A DNA stretch of 15,612 nt, taken from contig JAZIHH010000012.1 of the NCBI GenBank assembly GCA_036678685.1, forward strand, positions 1-15,612. Reading direction: 5' to 3'. Of this stretch, positions 7,971 to 14,938 are shown piece after piece; within the stretch, counting starts at the first letter, position 1, and each line of letters starts with the position of its first letter. Made by a program: the position numbers and the translations under genes. The notes beneath the pieces are model-generated. The model worked only from the letters and a program-made list of their open reading frames with translations, did not search any database and was not told the DNA's origin. The stretch comes from JAZIHH01 sp036678685. GTDB taxonomy: Bacteria > Bacillota > UBA4882 > UBA10575.

Positions 7971-8604
7971 GGCTTGTTCTTGTGAGGTGATGAGAAAGCA
8001 TCAAAACACCCACTACCAGGTCTTCATAACGGACATAGACATCCTCCGGAACCTTCAACCGGACGGGGGCAAAGTTCCAAATCGCTTTAAACCCCGCCTC
8101 CACCACCACCTCGGTCACCTGCTGGGCGGCGTCGGCCGGTACGGCAATCGTGGCAATATCCAGCTTAAGCTCATTTTTTAATTTTTTCAGCGCCGAGATA
8201 TGGTAAATCGCGATCTCGCCGAACTGCCATCCGATCTTAGTCTCATCAATGTCAAAAAGGGCCTTCACTTCCAGGCCGTGCTGGGGAAATCCCTTATAAC
8301 CGGCCAAGGCTGTCCCTAATTTACCGGCACCGATAATCGCCAGGCGCCGGGGATGGTTCATTCCCAGGACATCCTTGATTTTAGCTAAAAGATATGAAAC
8401 ATCGTAGCCGGTACCCCTGATCCCCAAACCCCCGAAGTAGGAAAGATCTTTCCGAAGCTGGCTCGAGGTTATGCCCACTTTGGCGGCCATTTCTTCCGAG
8501 GAAACAAATTGCATACCCACATGATGATAATCGGAAAGGGCCCGGAAATACAAAGGCAATCTTGAAATAGTCGCCTTTGGGAAAATAACCAGGTCATCGT
8601 TCAT
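7966..8604 (-). CDS. rex: Redox-sensing transcriptional repressor Rex
   Basis: Homodimeric repressor that reads the NADH/NAD+ ratio: it binds its operator when NADH is low and releases it when NADH binds. The 212-residue product, normal for the family, has an N-terminal winged helix (about 1-80) with the family signature SSQLRKDLSYFGGLG (47-61). The Rossmann domain follows with GAGKLG (92-97), and the C-terminal swapped helix begins near 190. ATG 8604 has AAGGATGA upstream. It sits at the head of the hydrogenase locus, with an operator in its own promoter and another before the hyd genes, so it probably represses itself and the hydrogenase. This makes sense because hydrogenase disposes of NADH electrons as H2. 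Confidence 0.97.
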   Translation of the reverse strand: MNDDLVIFPKATISRLPLYFRALSDYHHVGMQFVSSEEMAAKVGITSSQLRKDLSYFGGLGIRGTGYDVSYLLAKIKDVLGMNHPRRLAIIGAGKLGTALAGYKGFPQHGLEVKALFDIDETKIGWQFGEIAIYHISALKKLKNELKLDIATIAVPADAAQQVTEVVVEAGFKAIWNFAPVRLKVPEDVYVRYEDLVVGVLMLSHHLTRTSR

Positions 8605-8616
8605 GACAAATCATCC

Positions 8617-8634
8617 TTGTGATATTTTTCACAA
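8617..8634 (-). promoter_or_regulatory. Perfect Rex operator in the rex promoter
   Basis: On the plus strand TTGTGA, TATTTT, TCACAA: an 18-bp site with both half-sites exactly matching the Rex consensus. It begins 4 bp downstream of the rex -10 box, covering the expected transcription start, which fits autorepression. Confidence 0.92.
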
Positions 8635-8638
8635 GTAT

Positions 8639-8667
8639 ATTATACCCCCTTTTCTTCCAGTTGCCAA
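8639..8667 (-). promoter_or_regulatory. Sigma-A promoter of rex
   Basis: On the minus strand a -35 box TTGGCA (8662-8667), a 17-bp spacer and a -10 box TATAAT (8639-8644). This is a near-consensus vegetative promoter ending 34 bp before the rex ATG, with the Rex operator immediately downstream. Confidence 0.85.
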
Positions 8668-8791
8668 GGGAATATATTTTAAAAGCAAGTAAAGAAAACC
8701 GCCGCCTTTATTAACCCCATTATCTGACAAAAGCCTGATACCATACGATCCGGGTTTTGAATATATTACTATAACGGAGGTGAAAAATAAA

Positions 8792-9832
8792 ATGTCATGC
8801 CCTCCAGGAACCTTTGCCTATACAATCAGAGCCGGTGATACCTTCTTCTCTTTGGCCCAGAGATTCGGGACTACAGTAGAAGCCATCCAAAGAGCCAACC
8901 CGGGGGTTGACCCCGACCGGCTGCAAATAGGTCAGATCATTTGCATTCCAATGGCTGCTCCACCGGACCGCTGTCCTGCCGGAACCTTCGCCTACACAAT
9001 CAGAGCAGGTGATACCTACTTCTCTCTGGCCCGGAGATTCGGCACCACGGTAGAAGCCATCCAAAGAGCCAACCCGGGGGTTGACCCCGACCGGCTGCAA
9101 ATAGGTCAGATCATTTGCATTCCAATGGTTACCCCACCGGACCGCTGTCCTGCCGGAACCTTTGCCTATACAATCAGAGCCGGTGATACCTTCTTCTCTT
9201 TGGCCCAGAGATTCGGGACTACAGTAGAAGCCATCCAAAGAGCCAACCCGGGGGTTGACCCCGACCGGCTGCAAATAGGTCAGATCATTTGCATTCCAAT
9301 GGCTGCTCCACCGGACCGCTGTCCTGCCGGAACCTTCGCCTACACAATCAGAGCAGGTGATACCTACTTCTCTCTGGCCCGGAGATTCGGCACCACGGTA
9401 GAAGCCATCCAAAGAGCCAACCCGGGGGTTGACCCCGACCGGCTGCAAATAGGTCAGATCATTTGCATTCCAATGGTTACCCCACCGGACCGCTGTCCTG
9501 CCGGAACCTTCGCCTACACAATCAGAGCAGGTGATACCTACTTCTCTCTGGCCCGGAGATTCGGAACCACAGTAGAAGCCATCCAAAGAGCCAATCCGGG
9601 GGTTGACCCCGACCGGCTGCAAATAGGTCAGATCATTTGCATCCCGGGCACAGGAGAACCACCGTGTCCTTCAGGAACCACTCCCTATACTATCAGAGCA
9701 GGTGATACGTACTTCAGCATTGCCAGAAGAGCCGGAATAACTGTAGACGATTTAATCAGAGCCAACCCGGGAGTCGACCCGGATCGTTTAATAATAGGTC
9801 AGATCATCTGTGTACCTGGCCAGATCAATTAA
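8792..9832 (+). CDS. Six-LysM tandem repeat protein
   Basis: A 346-residue protein made almost entirely of six LysM domains, each with the core YTIRAGDTYFSLARRFG, ANPGVDPDRL and IGQIICIP. LysM domains bind N-acetylglucosamine polymers, usually peptidoglycan. Five units repeat every 58 residues; the sixth (from about residue 292) is more divergent. Linkers are MAAPPDR, MVTPPDR or GTGEPP, and each unit begins with Cys-Pro and has a second Cys in IICIP, so one disulfide or paired Cys per domain is possible. There is no signal peptide, membrane segment or catalytic domain. That fits LysM proteins assembled on spores or exported by an unknown route. ATG 8792 follows GGAGG (8776-8780) by 11 nt; an in-frame GTG at 8780 overlaps the ribosome binding site. 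Transcribed alone, divergently from rex, and closed by the hairpin at 9847-9884. I found no convincing sigma-A promoter. Confidence 0.9.
   Translation: MSCPPGTFAYTIRAGDTFFSLAQRFGTTVEAIQRANPGVDPDRLQIGQIICIPMAAPPDRCPAGTFAYTIRAGDTYFSLARRFGTTVEAIQRANPGVDPDRLQIGQIICIPMVTPPDRCPAGTFAYTIRAGDTFFSLAQRFGTTVEAIQRANPGVDPDRLQIGQIICIPMAAPPDRCPAGTFAYTIRAGDTYFSLARRFGTTVEAIQRANPGVDPDRLQIGQIICIPMVTPPDRCPAGTFAYTIRAGDTYFSLARRFGTTVEAIQRANPGVDPDRLQIGQIICIPGTGEPPCPSGTTPYTIRAGDTYFSIARRAGITVDDLIRANPGVDPDRLIIGQIICVPGQIN
8798..9664 (+). repeat. 174-bp tandem LysM-coding repeats with a 348-bp higher-order unit
   Basis: Units start at 8798, 8972, 9146, 9320 and 9494 (the last is 171 bp), with a diverged sixth from 9665. 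Units 2 and 4 look identical base for base. Units 1 and 3 differ only at about three positions in their first 11 bases. The block 8798-9145 is therefore a recent duplicate of 9146-9493. Confidence 0.93.
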
Positions 9833-9846
9833 ACGGGTTTCAAAGA

Positions 9847-9884
9847 AAACCCGGTAAGGTCAAGTAATTGATCTTACCGGGTTT
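9847..9884. terminator. Bidirectional intrinsic terminator
   Basis: A 17-bp stem (one G-U pair) with arms 9847-9863 and 9868-9884 and a GTAA loop. It lies 14 nt after the LysM gene stop and 59 nt after the end of the convergent esterase gene. The plus-strand tail is moderately U-rich; the minus-strand tail reads TTTTCTTT, so it should work for both genes. Confidence 0.85.
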
Positions 9885-9943
9885 ACAATTTTACCTCCGC
9901 TTACGTCATAAACCTTTCCAGCCCGCCGGCCGGAAGAAAGACG

Positions 9944-11071
9944 TCACCGATTCCAATGTTTATCAAGATAATCAAGGTAACACAGCCAATCGTGCAGGGT
10001 TAAATCATGTCCCCCCTCCCGCAGATGGTAACCGATGTATCCGTGATGGAAGGATTGTCCCGGGGCGGGCATCGTATCAGTCTCCAGTCCCGGCAGGCCG
10101 TAAAGGTGATAAACCGGTTCGGCATGGAGGCAGGAGAGAAATTCTCCCTGCGGGTCAGCCCACCAATCATCGGCCGCACTGCTCACATACAACCGCCTGG
10201 GGGCGATGAGGGCCAGCAGTTGATGCTGGTCGACCGGCAGTTCATCTTCACGGTCATTATATTTTTTGTAGTTGGCACAAAACCAATGGGGAAAGCGGGT
10301 ATTGATCTCTTTTACCGTCTCACCCTGCCTGTGCCGGGCGAGAGCCGCTCCCGTGCACCCGGAGCAATTACTGATCACCAGGGCGAAACGTTCATCAACG
10401 GCTCCACACCAAAGGGCGGTTTTCCCACCCCGTGAGTGGCCGACGATGGCTACCCGCTGATGGTCGACAGCGGCGTCGGTTACCAAGTAATCCATAACCA
10501 GTCCGGCTCCCCAGGCCCAGGCGGCAATAGTCCCCCAGGCGTCCGGCGGCCGGGCTTCGTTGGGCCGGTCAAAAATTCCGTGGACGCCGTTTTTAAACCC
10601 GTCATCGAAATCGGGATCCACATCCGCAGTGTAAAAAGCGACGGCGGCATATCCGCGTTGCACAATCTTTTCTACCGGCCAAAAAGAAGTATCGCGCTTC
10701 AAATCAATCTTTTCGGGCGGCAAATGACAAACCAGCAAAAAGGCGGGGGTTGGTTTGTCGCAGCCGGCAGGGAGAAAAAGAAAAACCCTGATCTTTCCCG
10801 GCCCGCCCGGACCGGAAAAGCTGATAACCACTTCTTTATAGATTGCTTTTCCAGACAAGGTATTGGGTATTATGGCTTCAAATTCGAAACGCAAAGTACG
10901 GGGTTTACCTACCGGCGCCCGGCCGAAGACGTGAGTACGGAAGAGTTCCAGGATTTCCGGCCTTCGCTTGTTCCTCCATTCGGCAACGGTTTTTATCCTC
11001 TCCCCGCCCTCGGTTTTTAAAAGATCAGGCAGCGAAAAAAAGGATTTTTCCTTCTGTTGAAAACTGTTCAT
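9944..11071 (-). CDS. Alpha/beta hydrolase related to CE15 glucuronoyl esterase / acetyl-xylan esterase
   Basis: A 375-residue serine hydrolase. The nucleophile elbow is GHSRGGKTALW (S213), the GxSRxGK form typical of bacterial CE15-like esterases. CSGCTGAAL (236-244), PHWFC (261-265), LPVDQHQLLALIAPRRLYV (278-296) and WWADPQGE (303-310) are also family-like. The probable catalytic His is H355 in EGGHDLT; I could not fix the acid residue. Known relatives cleave glucuronoyl esters or acetyl groups on plant xylan and are often secreted, but no signal peptide is visible here, so the substrate is uncertain and may be an imported oligosaccharide. Start ATG 11071 has AAAGGA 7 nt upstream; an in-frame ATG at 11104 lacks a ribosome binding site. 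No sugar-use genes lie beside it. It is followed by the shared terminator at 9847-9884. Confidence 0.8.
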   Translation of the reverse strand: MNSFQQKEKSFFSLPDLLKTEGGERIKTVAEWRNKRRPEILELFRTHVFGRAPVGKPRTLRFEFEAIIPNTLSGKAIYKEVVISFSGPGGPGKIRVFLFLPAGCDKPTPAFLLVCHLPPEKIDLKRDTSFWPVEKIVQRGYAAVAFYTADVDPDFDDGFKNGVHGIFDRPNEARPPDAWGTIAAWAWGAGLVMDYLVTDAAVDHQRVAIVGHSRGGKTALWCGAVDERFALVISNCSGCTGAALARHRQGETVKEINTRFPHWFCANYKKYNDREDELPVDQHQLLALIAPRRLYVSSAADDWWADPQGEFLSCLHAEPVYHLYGLPGLETDTMPAPGQSFHHGYIGYHLREGGHDLTLHDWLCYLDYLDKHWNR

Positions 11072-11257
11072 TGGCTTGTCCTTTCTACTTATAAAAATCT
11101 TCATTAGATTACGGTTATAACCCGCAGATTCTTAGAGCAAAGTCCATACATATTCTTCGGCGTTATTTATTTTTTTCCTTTCCTATCTTTTCATCCCGGG
11201 TATTGTTTTACTTTAAAGAGAATTTTGAAGAAATGCAGGGAACGGTTGGTGTTTCTC

Positions 11258-12202
11258 TCAAAACAGGCCAGTGGCTGGGATCAAAAGAATCTGTCCGGGG
11301 TAAATCGTATCCTGGTTTAAATCGTTTGCCCGCATAATCGCTTCCACCGTGGTATTAAACCGCTGCGACAGGAAAAAGAGGGTGTCCCCTGTTCTTACCG
11401 AATAGACAATAAACTGGATGGGCGAAGGTGGAACCGCACCTACTATTTGTATTATTTGCCCAGGAAAGATTAAATCGGAGGTCAAATTGTTAACCCTCAT
11501 AAGCGCTTCCACTGTGGTATCAAAGAGCAAGGCAATTAAGTACAGAGTATCACCCGGTTGTACCACGTAATACCCGCCGGGAGGAATAACGGCGCCGGTC
11601 TCAACAATCACCGGGGTGCCTACCTCGACCTGGTCAAAAAGTTCTTCGACATTTTCATTGCGCAAACGGACACAGCCGTTTGATACCGCGTTACCTATAC
11701 TCTCCGGTTGATTTGTACCGTGAATCCCGTGTCTTCTTTCGGTAAAACCCATCCAGCGGGTGCCGAAAACGCCCCCCGGATTGAGCAATTTGTCAATAAT
11801 GACAAATTCACCGGCCGGTGTCGGTGTGGTCGGCTTGCCGATAGCTACAGGATAATTGGCGATTATATTACCGTTTTCATAAAGAAAAAGTCGCCGCAGG
11901 CTTAAGACGATTCTTATATACCGTCCCCCATTGCTTATTTGTTTTTTGTCGCCCTCTTTTCTTAAAGGCGTCAGCGAAAGAGGTTCCCCGTCAAACATGC
12001 GCCGCCATGTTTCCTCATCCACCACCCCTGTTGGCGTCAACCCCACACTGGCTTGAAATTGCCGGACGGCGGCTTCCGTTTTGTCGCCAAAGATATTATC
12101 AACGAGCATTAAAGGGAAACCCAAAAAACACAACTGCTCTTGTAAATTACCCACGGGAACAATAGTCATACCACGGCTTAATACCAGAGGTTGTTCCGGC
12201 AT
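11258..12202 (-). CDS. L,D-transpeptidase (YkuD) with PG-binding and two C-terminal LysM domains
   Basis: Probable peptidoglycan-modifying L,D-transpeptidase. From ATG 12202 the 314-residue product has a PG_binding_1 domain (about 18-70: VDNIFGDKTEAAVRQFQ), a YkuD catalytic domain (about 94-202) with HGTN (H161) and the active-site motif SNGCVRL (C177), then LysM domains at about 211-253 and 264-309. ATG 12202 has AGGTGG 8 nt upstream. ATG 12235, eleven codons earlier, is also possible but has no good ribosome binding site. No signal peptide is visible from either start. Bacillus YkuD is likewise a LysM-bearing L,D-transpeptidase without a classical signal and is made late in sporulation; the sigma-K-like promoter here points the same way. 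It forms 3-3 crosslinks or modifies stem peptides if typical of the family. Its LysM units are related to, but clearly diverged from, those of the nearby six-LysM protein. Confidence 0.9.
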   Translation of the reverse strand: MPEQPLVLSRGMTIVPVGNLQEQLCFLGFPLMLVDNIFGDKTEAAVRQFQASVGLTPTGVVDEETWRRMFDGEPLSLTPLRKEGDKKQISNGGRYIRIVLSLRRLFLYENGNIIANYPVAIGKPTTPTPAGEFVIIDKLLNPGGVFGTRWMGFTERRHGIHGTNQPESIGNAVSNGCVRLRNENVEELFDQVEVGTPVIVETGAVIPPGGYYVVQPGDTLYLIALLFDTTVEALMRVNNLTSDLIFPGQIIQIVGAVPPSPIQFIVYSVRTGDTLFFLSQRFNTTVEAIMRANDLNQDTIYPGQILLIPATGLF

Positions 12203-12249
12203 AGAAAGCACCACCTGTTCTACCCTTAAATCCATTATCTACCGCACTT

Positions 12250-12278
12250 TATCATATGCGGAAGAAACAAGATGGGTG
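12250..12278 (-). promoter_or_regulatory. Sigma-K-like promoter of the L,D-transpeptidase gene
   Basis: On the minus strand CACC (12275-12278), a 16-bp spacer and CATATGATA (12250-12258) match the Bacillus sigma-K form mACm-N16-CATAnnnTA at every defined position. Transcription would begin about 40 nt before ATG 12202. No competing sigma-A pair was found. The motif is short, so chance is possible. Confidence 0.45.
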
Positions 12279-12304
12279 CGGCTTTTGTAATCTGCCCGGT
12301 AAAC

Positions 12305-12341
12305 AAAAAATTGGCGGAGGCATTCTTACAAAGCCTCCGCC
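12305..12341 (-). terminator. Intrinsic terminator of the DUF2935 gene
   Basis: On the minus strand a 9-bp stem of GGCGGAGGC and GCCTCCGCC (arms 12333-12341 and 12313-12321, 11-nt loop) is followed by AATTTTTTGTTT. It lies 62 nt after the DUF2935 stop and isolates that gene from the transpeptidase downstream. Confidence 0.9.
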
Positions 12342-12403
12342 TTCGCGGATAACGATAAATTTGCCATTCAAATTGTTGTTCCCGCTTGGAAAGAACTTGC
12401 CGT

Positions 12404-13384
12404 TTATTGTCCACGCCAGTCGGTTTCATAGGGTCTCGGCTGCAGGAACTGGTCGCTCGGGAATGAACGTCCGGTTACGGCCGCCAATATTCTATTAAGG
12501 GCATCAATAATGTAATCGGCTTCCCGTCTTATATGATCGGCAAGCAAGGGCCAGAAATTCGTTTGTCCGCTGGGGATGCTGCAGGTAACCTGCTGTTGGA
12601 CAATTGAGGCCATAAAACTTCTGAAATCCCAGGTCACTTCGATAACTTTATTAATCCAGTTAATAACGTCCGGGGTCAAGGGCATTTCCCGGTCATTATG
12701 TCCATTAATCGTACCGGTCTGTTCAAAGACCATTTGCCCGAGGGTAAGTACTTCTTGGAATCTGGTTTGGAAACCAAGAATTTGCGAGACCAAATTTTCC
12801 TGGATCCGGGGCCGGAAAAACAGGGCGAGAACGGCCGCATGTTCCATATGGCGTTGCGTCCAAAACATGCCGTATTCAAAAGTAAGGGTTGTCAGCATAC
12901 CCCGGTGATCCACAAAGGACATTCGCGGAAAAAGCAAAGTCCGGGTATTTCCGTTAGGAAGATTTAATTCGCTTCTGAGCGGCGTCATCAGGCCGGCGAC
13001 TCTCTTTAAGATACCCAAGAAAAAGACGGTTTCCAAGGCAAGGTGCTCTATCAGTTCAGCGGGAGTAATGGCCAGCAAGCGACATTCGGCAATGGCCCTG
13101 GCGGTATCAGCCTCGAATTCCTGAAAAGGGGTGATCATCCGCAAGTTGTCCCGGATCAAGGAGATAATTTCGTTATTTGATGCCGTTGCCGGTGTTGCCA
13201 TTACCCGTTCCCAAAGCTCACGGATGCTTACAGCAAACCGGTCGGCGGTTCGAAAAGCAGTTTCTTCGGTTGGATCTACCCCGCCCCGCATAAACTGGGC
13301 ATGCTCATACATAATCCGGTCAAAAAAACGCTTTTCCTCAAGTGCCCCGACCAGTTCCCGACGCCTGACCATAGAATTATTCAT
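12404..13384 (-). CDS. DUF2935-family helical protein
   Basis: A 326-residue, mostly helical protein of the DUF2935 family, found mainly in spore-forming Firmicutes, with no established function. It looks like two related helical-bundle halves: FFDRIMYEHAQFMRGGVDPTE (split as residues 20-40) and FWTQRHMEHAAVLALFF (174-190), each with a Glu-His-Ala core (E27/H28, E181/H182). Later segments HLALETVFF (about 114-122) and ADHIRREADY (282-291) add His/Glu pairs that could bind metal in a ferritin-like way; that is inference. No signal peptide or membrane segment. ATG 13384 has GGAGG 7 nt upstream; ATG 13390 is too close to that site. A TATAAT (13415-13420, minus) sits upstream without a good -35, overlapping the region of a CATAAATTA that resembles a sporulation -10 box. 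Single-gene unit with its own terminator. Confidence 0.82.
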   Translation of the reverse strand: MNNSMVRRRELVGALEEKRFFDRIMYEHAQFMRGGVDPTEETAFRTADRFAVSIRELWERVMATPATASNNEIISLIRDNLRMITPFQEFEADTARAIAECRLLAITPAELIEHLALETVFFLGILKRVAGLMTPLRSELNLPNGNTRTLLFPRMSFVDHRGMLTTLTFEYGMFWTQRHMEHAAVLALFFRPRIQENLVSQILGFQTRFQEVLTLGQMVFEQTGTINGHNDREMPLTPDVINWINKVIEVTWDFRSFMASIVQQQVTCSIPSGQTNFWPLLADHIRREADYIIDALNRILAAVTGRSFPSDQFLQPRPYETDWRGQ

Positions 13385-13573
13385 AGTCATGCCTCCATTC
13401 CGAGGATACGATTATACCATTACTATAATTTATGTGGTTTCTGCTAATACTGGACCAAGCGGAAGGCATGAAGGTATAAATTCGCTCTATTCGTTTTGAT
13501 TTTGAATTTTTCCTTTATTTAAACCGGGTCCGGGGTTTTCCAGAGTCGCTGTCTCCTTTATGGGTGGAAAAAA

Positions 13574-13601
13574 TTGACTATTTAAATGTTCATTTTATAA
13601 A
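13574..13601 (+). promoter_or_regulatory. Possible sigma-A promoter reading antisense into the methyltransferase gene
   Basis: TTGACT (13574-13579), a 16-bp spacer and TATAAA (13596-13601) on the plus strand. There is no plus-strand gene downstream before 14672, so if used it would make RNA antisense to the methyltransferase. The surrounding 13385-13654 is AT-rich, so chance is likely. I see no other clear element in that 270-bp gap. Confidence 0.3.
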
Positions 13602-13654
13602 CAACATAAATGTTACTCTGTCTTCATTTTTGCTTTGCTTTTTGGTGTTATTAA

Positions 13655-14320
13655 TTATCCCATTAACTCCGTGCTGCAAGCACGAAATAATGCCAACTGC
13701 TTTTTCCATCGTAAATCCTCAATCTGCCGTAGTTTGATAATTTTAAAATCTGAAAGCAGATTGTACACATCATCTAAATCACAGTAGAAATGTGGAAGAA
13801 TACTGCCATCCTTCTCCTGTTTTAGCCTGACATTTTCATCAATAATTTTGCTCCGTGGGTCGCTGAATGTGGGGTTATTCTTTGAATTGAGAGTCAGATA
13901 CACTTCGGCAGCTGGTTTCAGTACGCGGTACAATTCACCGATTGCAGCACGTATACCGGTGGAGTCCACGTGGTAAATTGAATGATAGGCCAGAACAGCA
14001 TCGAAACTTCCGTCGGCAAAGGGTAGCATCGTTAAGTCGGCATGAACTGTATTTATCGCTAAACCCCGTTCGGCAGCTGTCTTTTCAAGCCGGCGGAGAC
14101 CGCTCACTGATAAGTCCTGGGCTGTGACCTGAAAGCCGTTTGCCGCAAATAACAAGGCATGTCTGCCCATACCACACCCGAGATCCAATACTCTCTGGCG
14201 GCCTGCCGCCTTCCACCTATTCACCAGGTAGTAGACATCTTCTGCTGGCTCATGCCAAAACGGTTCCGAAACCTTATCCCAGTTCCAATAGGCGTTTATG
14301 AGAGGACCTCTCTTTAACAT
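13655..14320 (-). CDS. Class I SAM-dependent methyltransferase
   Basis: A 221-residue cytoplasmic methyltransferase with a standard Rossmann SAM-binding fold: motif I VLDLGCGMG (44-52), the acidic end of strand 2 in VTAQDLS (65-71), HADLTMLPFADGSFDAVLA (93-111) and the post-motif GELYRVLKPAAEVYLTLN (128-145). The N terminus, with YWNWDKVSEPFW (11-22), and the C-terminal third are substrate-specific parts I cannot assign; a small molecule is more likely than nucleic acid. ATG 14320 has GGAGG 8 nt upstream; a longer frame would need a TTG inside that site. It begins 27 nt after where the broken upstream gene would end if its frame were repaired, so the two probably formed one operon. No clear terminator was found downstream. 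Confidence 0.88.
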   Translation of the reverse strand: MLKRGPLINAYWNWDKVSEPFWHEPAEDVYYLVNRWKAAGRQRVLDLGCGMGRHALLFAANGFQVTAQDLSVSGLRRLEKTAAERGLAINTVHADLTMLPFADGSFDAVLAYHSIYHVDSTGIRAAIGELYRVLKPAAEVYLTLNSKNNPTFSDPRSKIIDENVRLKQEKDGSILPHFYCDLDDVYNLLSDFKIIKLRQIEDLRWKKQLALFRACSTELMG

Positions 14321-14347
14321 TTGACACACCTCCAAATTAAACGAAAT

Positions 14348-14556
14348 TTAAAAGGAGACCTCAAGTGGAAAAGGTGGTCCCTTTAAGTTATATCTGGTTT
14401 TAAAACAAACCCAATCTTGAAATTAAAACAAACCCAATCTTGAAATGAGCCAATCCTTTTTTTATTAATTGATATGTCTTTTTTGCTATTATCAAAATCT
14501 TGCTTTAAAAATTCTTCAGATATAACATCAACTATTTTGTATATGCGAGGGTCTGT
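14348..14556 (-). pseudogene. 3' remnant of an unidentified gene cut by IS256 and frameshifted
   Basis: The minus-strand frame from 14556 encodes DPRIYKIVDVISEEFLK and onward until a perfect 23-bp tandem duplication (14401-14446) shifts it to a stop at 14383. Removing one copy lets the frame continue 17 more codons (KTRYNLKGPPFPLEVSF) to a stop at 14348-14350, 27 nt before the methyltransferase start. Upstream the frame runs straight into the IS256 left end. An open frame to 14649 exists, but its first third is antisense IS sequence, so I do not accept it as a gene. Family not recognised. AT-rich and lysine-rich, unlike the hydrogenase block. Confidence 0.55.
14401..14446. repeat. Perfect 23-bp tandem duplication
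   Basis: Two adjacent identical 23-bp units (14401-14423 and 14424-14446) beginning TAAAACAAACCC. The unit length is not a multiple of three, so it changes the reading frame of the gene remnant it lies in. Confidence 0.95.
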
Positions 14557-14938
14557 AGTTAAGTCCGTATAATGGTGTAAAATTGGTTTCCTAAAAAAGA
14601 GGGAGCCATTAACAAATTCCTCAGTTAGAATAGAAGTTGGACAAACCAAAATTCTAAGAGGAGGAATTTGAATGGCTCAATACCAGATTACCGTAGATCA
14701 AGAACTTTTGCATCGTCTATTTTTAGGCAATAACAAGGATTCCGGTGTGTCAGCGTTATTGGAATCGGTATTGAACCAGATTTTGCAGGCGCAAGCCACC
14801 GAACAGCTTCAAGCCGAGCCATACGAACGCACTGATAAAAGGAAGGGGTATCGTAACGGCACACGCCCGCATACACTAACCACCCGGGTGGGAACCATAG
14901 CCTTATATGTTCCTCGTTTTCGTAATGGTCAGTTTGCT
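14557..14938 (+). mobile_element. Truncated IS256-family insertion sequence, left end
   Basis: The segment from about 14557 (AAGTCCGTATAATGGTGTAA at 14561-14580) closely resembles the IS256 terminal inverted repeat, and a transposase start follows at 14672. Homology stops near 14937 after only a quarter of the transposase; the catalytic region, right inverted repeat and target duplication are missing. The left boundary is an estimate by comparison with the IS256 end as I remember it. Confidence 0.75.

Noticed and set aside
8742..8750. CATACGATC upstream of the LysM gene as a sigma-E-type -10 box
   Set aside because: No acceptable -35 element at the right spacing, so I did not list it as a promoter.
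8795..9622. Long minus-strand open frame (275 codons) antisense to the LysM gene
   Set aside because: It exists because the 174-bp repeat has no stop in that frame. Its product is a simple shadow repeat with no domain and no ribosome binding site, and all coding signals favour the plus-strand LysM frame.
8798..9664. CRISPR-like direct repeats
   Set aside because: The repeats are contiguous 174-bp in-frame coding units with no spacers, and they encode LysM domains.
10436..11020. Plus-strand open frame of 194 codons opposite the esterase
   Set aside because: The opposite strand carries clear hydrolase motifs across its whole length; the plus frame has no recognisable motif or start signal.
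12235..12429. Minus-strand frame of 64 codons between the DUF2935 and transpeptidase genes
   Set aside because: It runs through the intrinsic terminator at 12305-12341 and has no ribosome binding site or motif.
14557..14649. Upstream part of an 88-codon minus-strand frame ending at 14383
   Set aside because: These codons are antisense to the IS256 left end and would need a TTG start; only the part below 14557 is likely to derive from a host gene.
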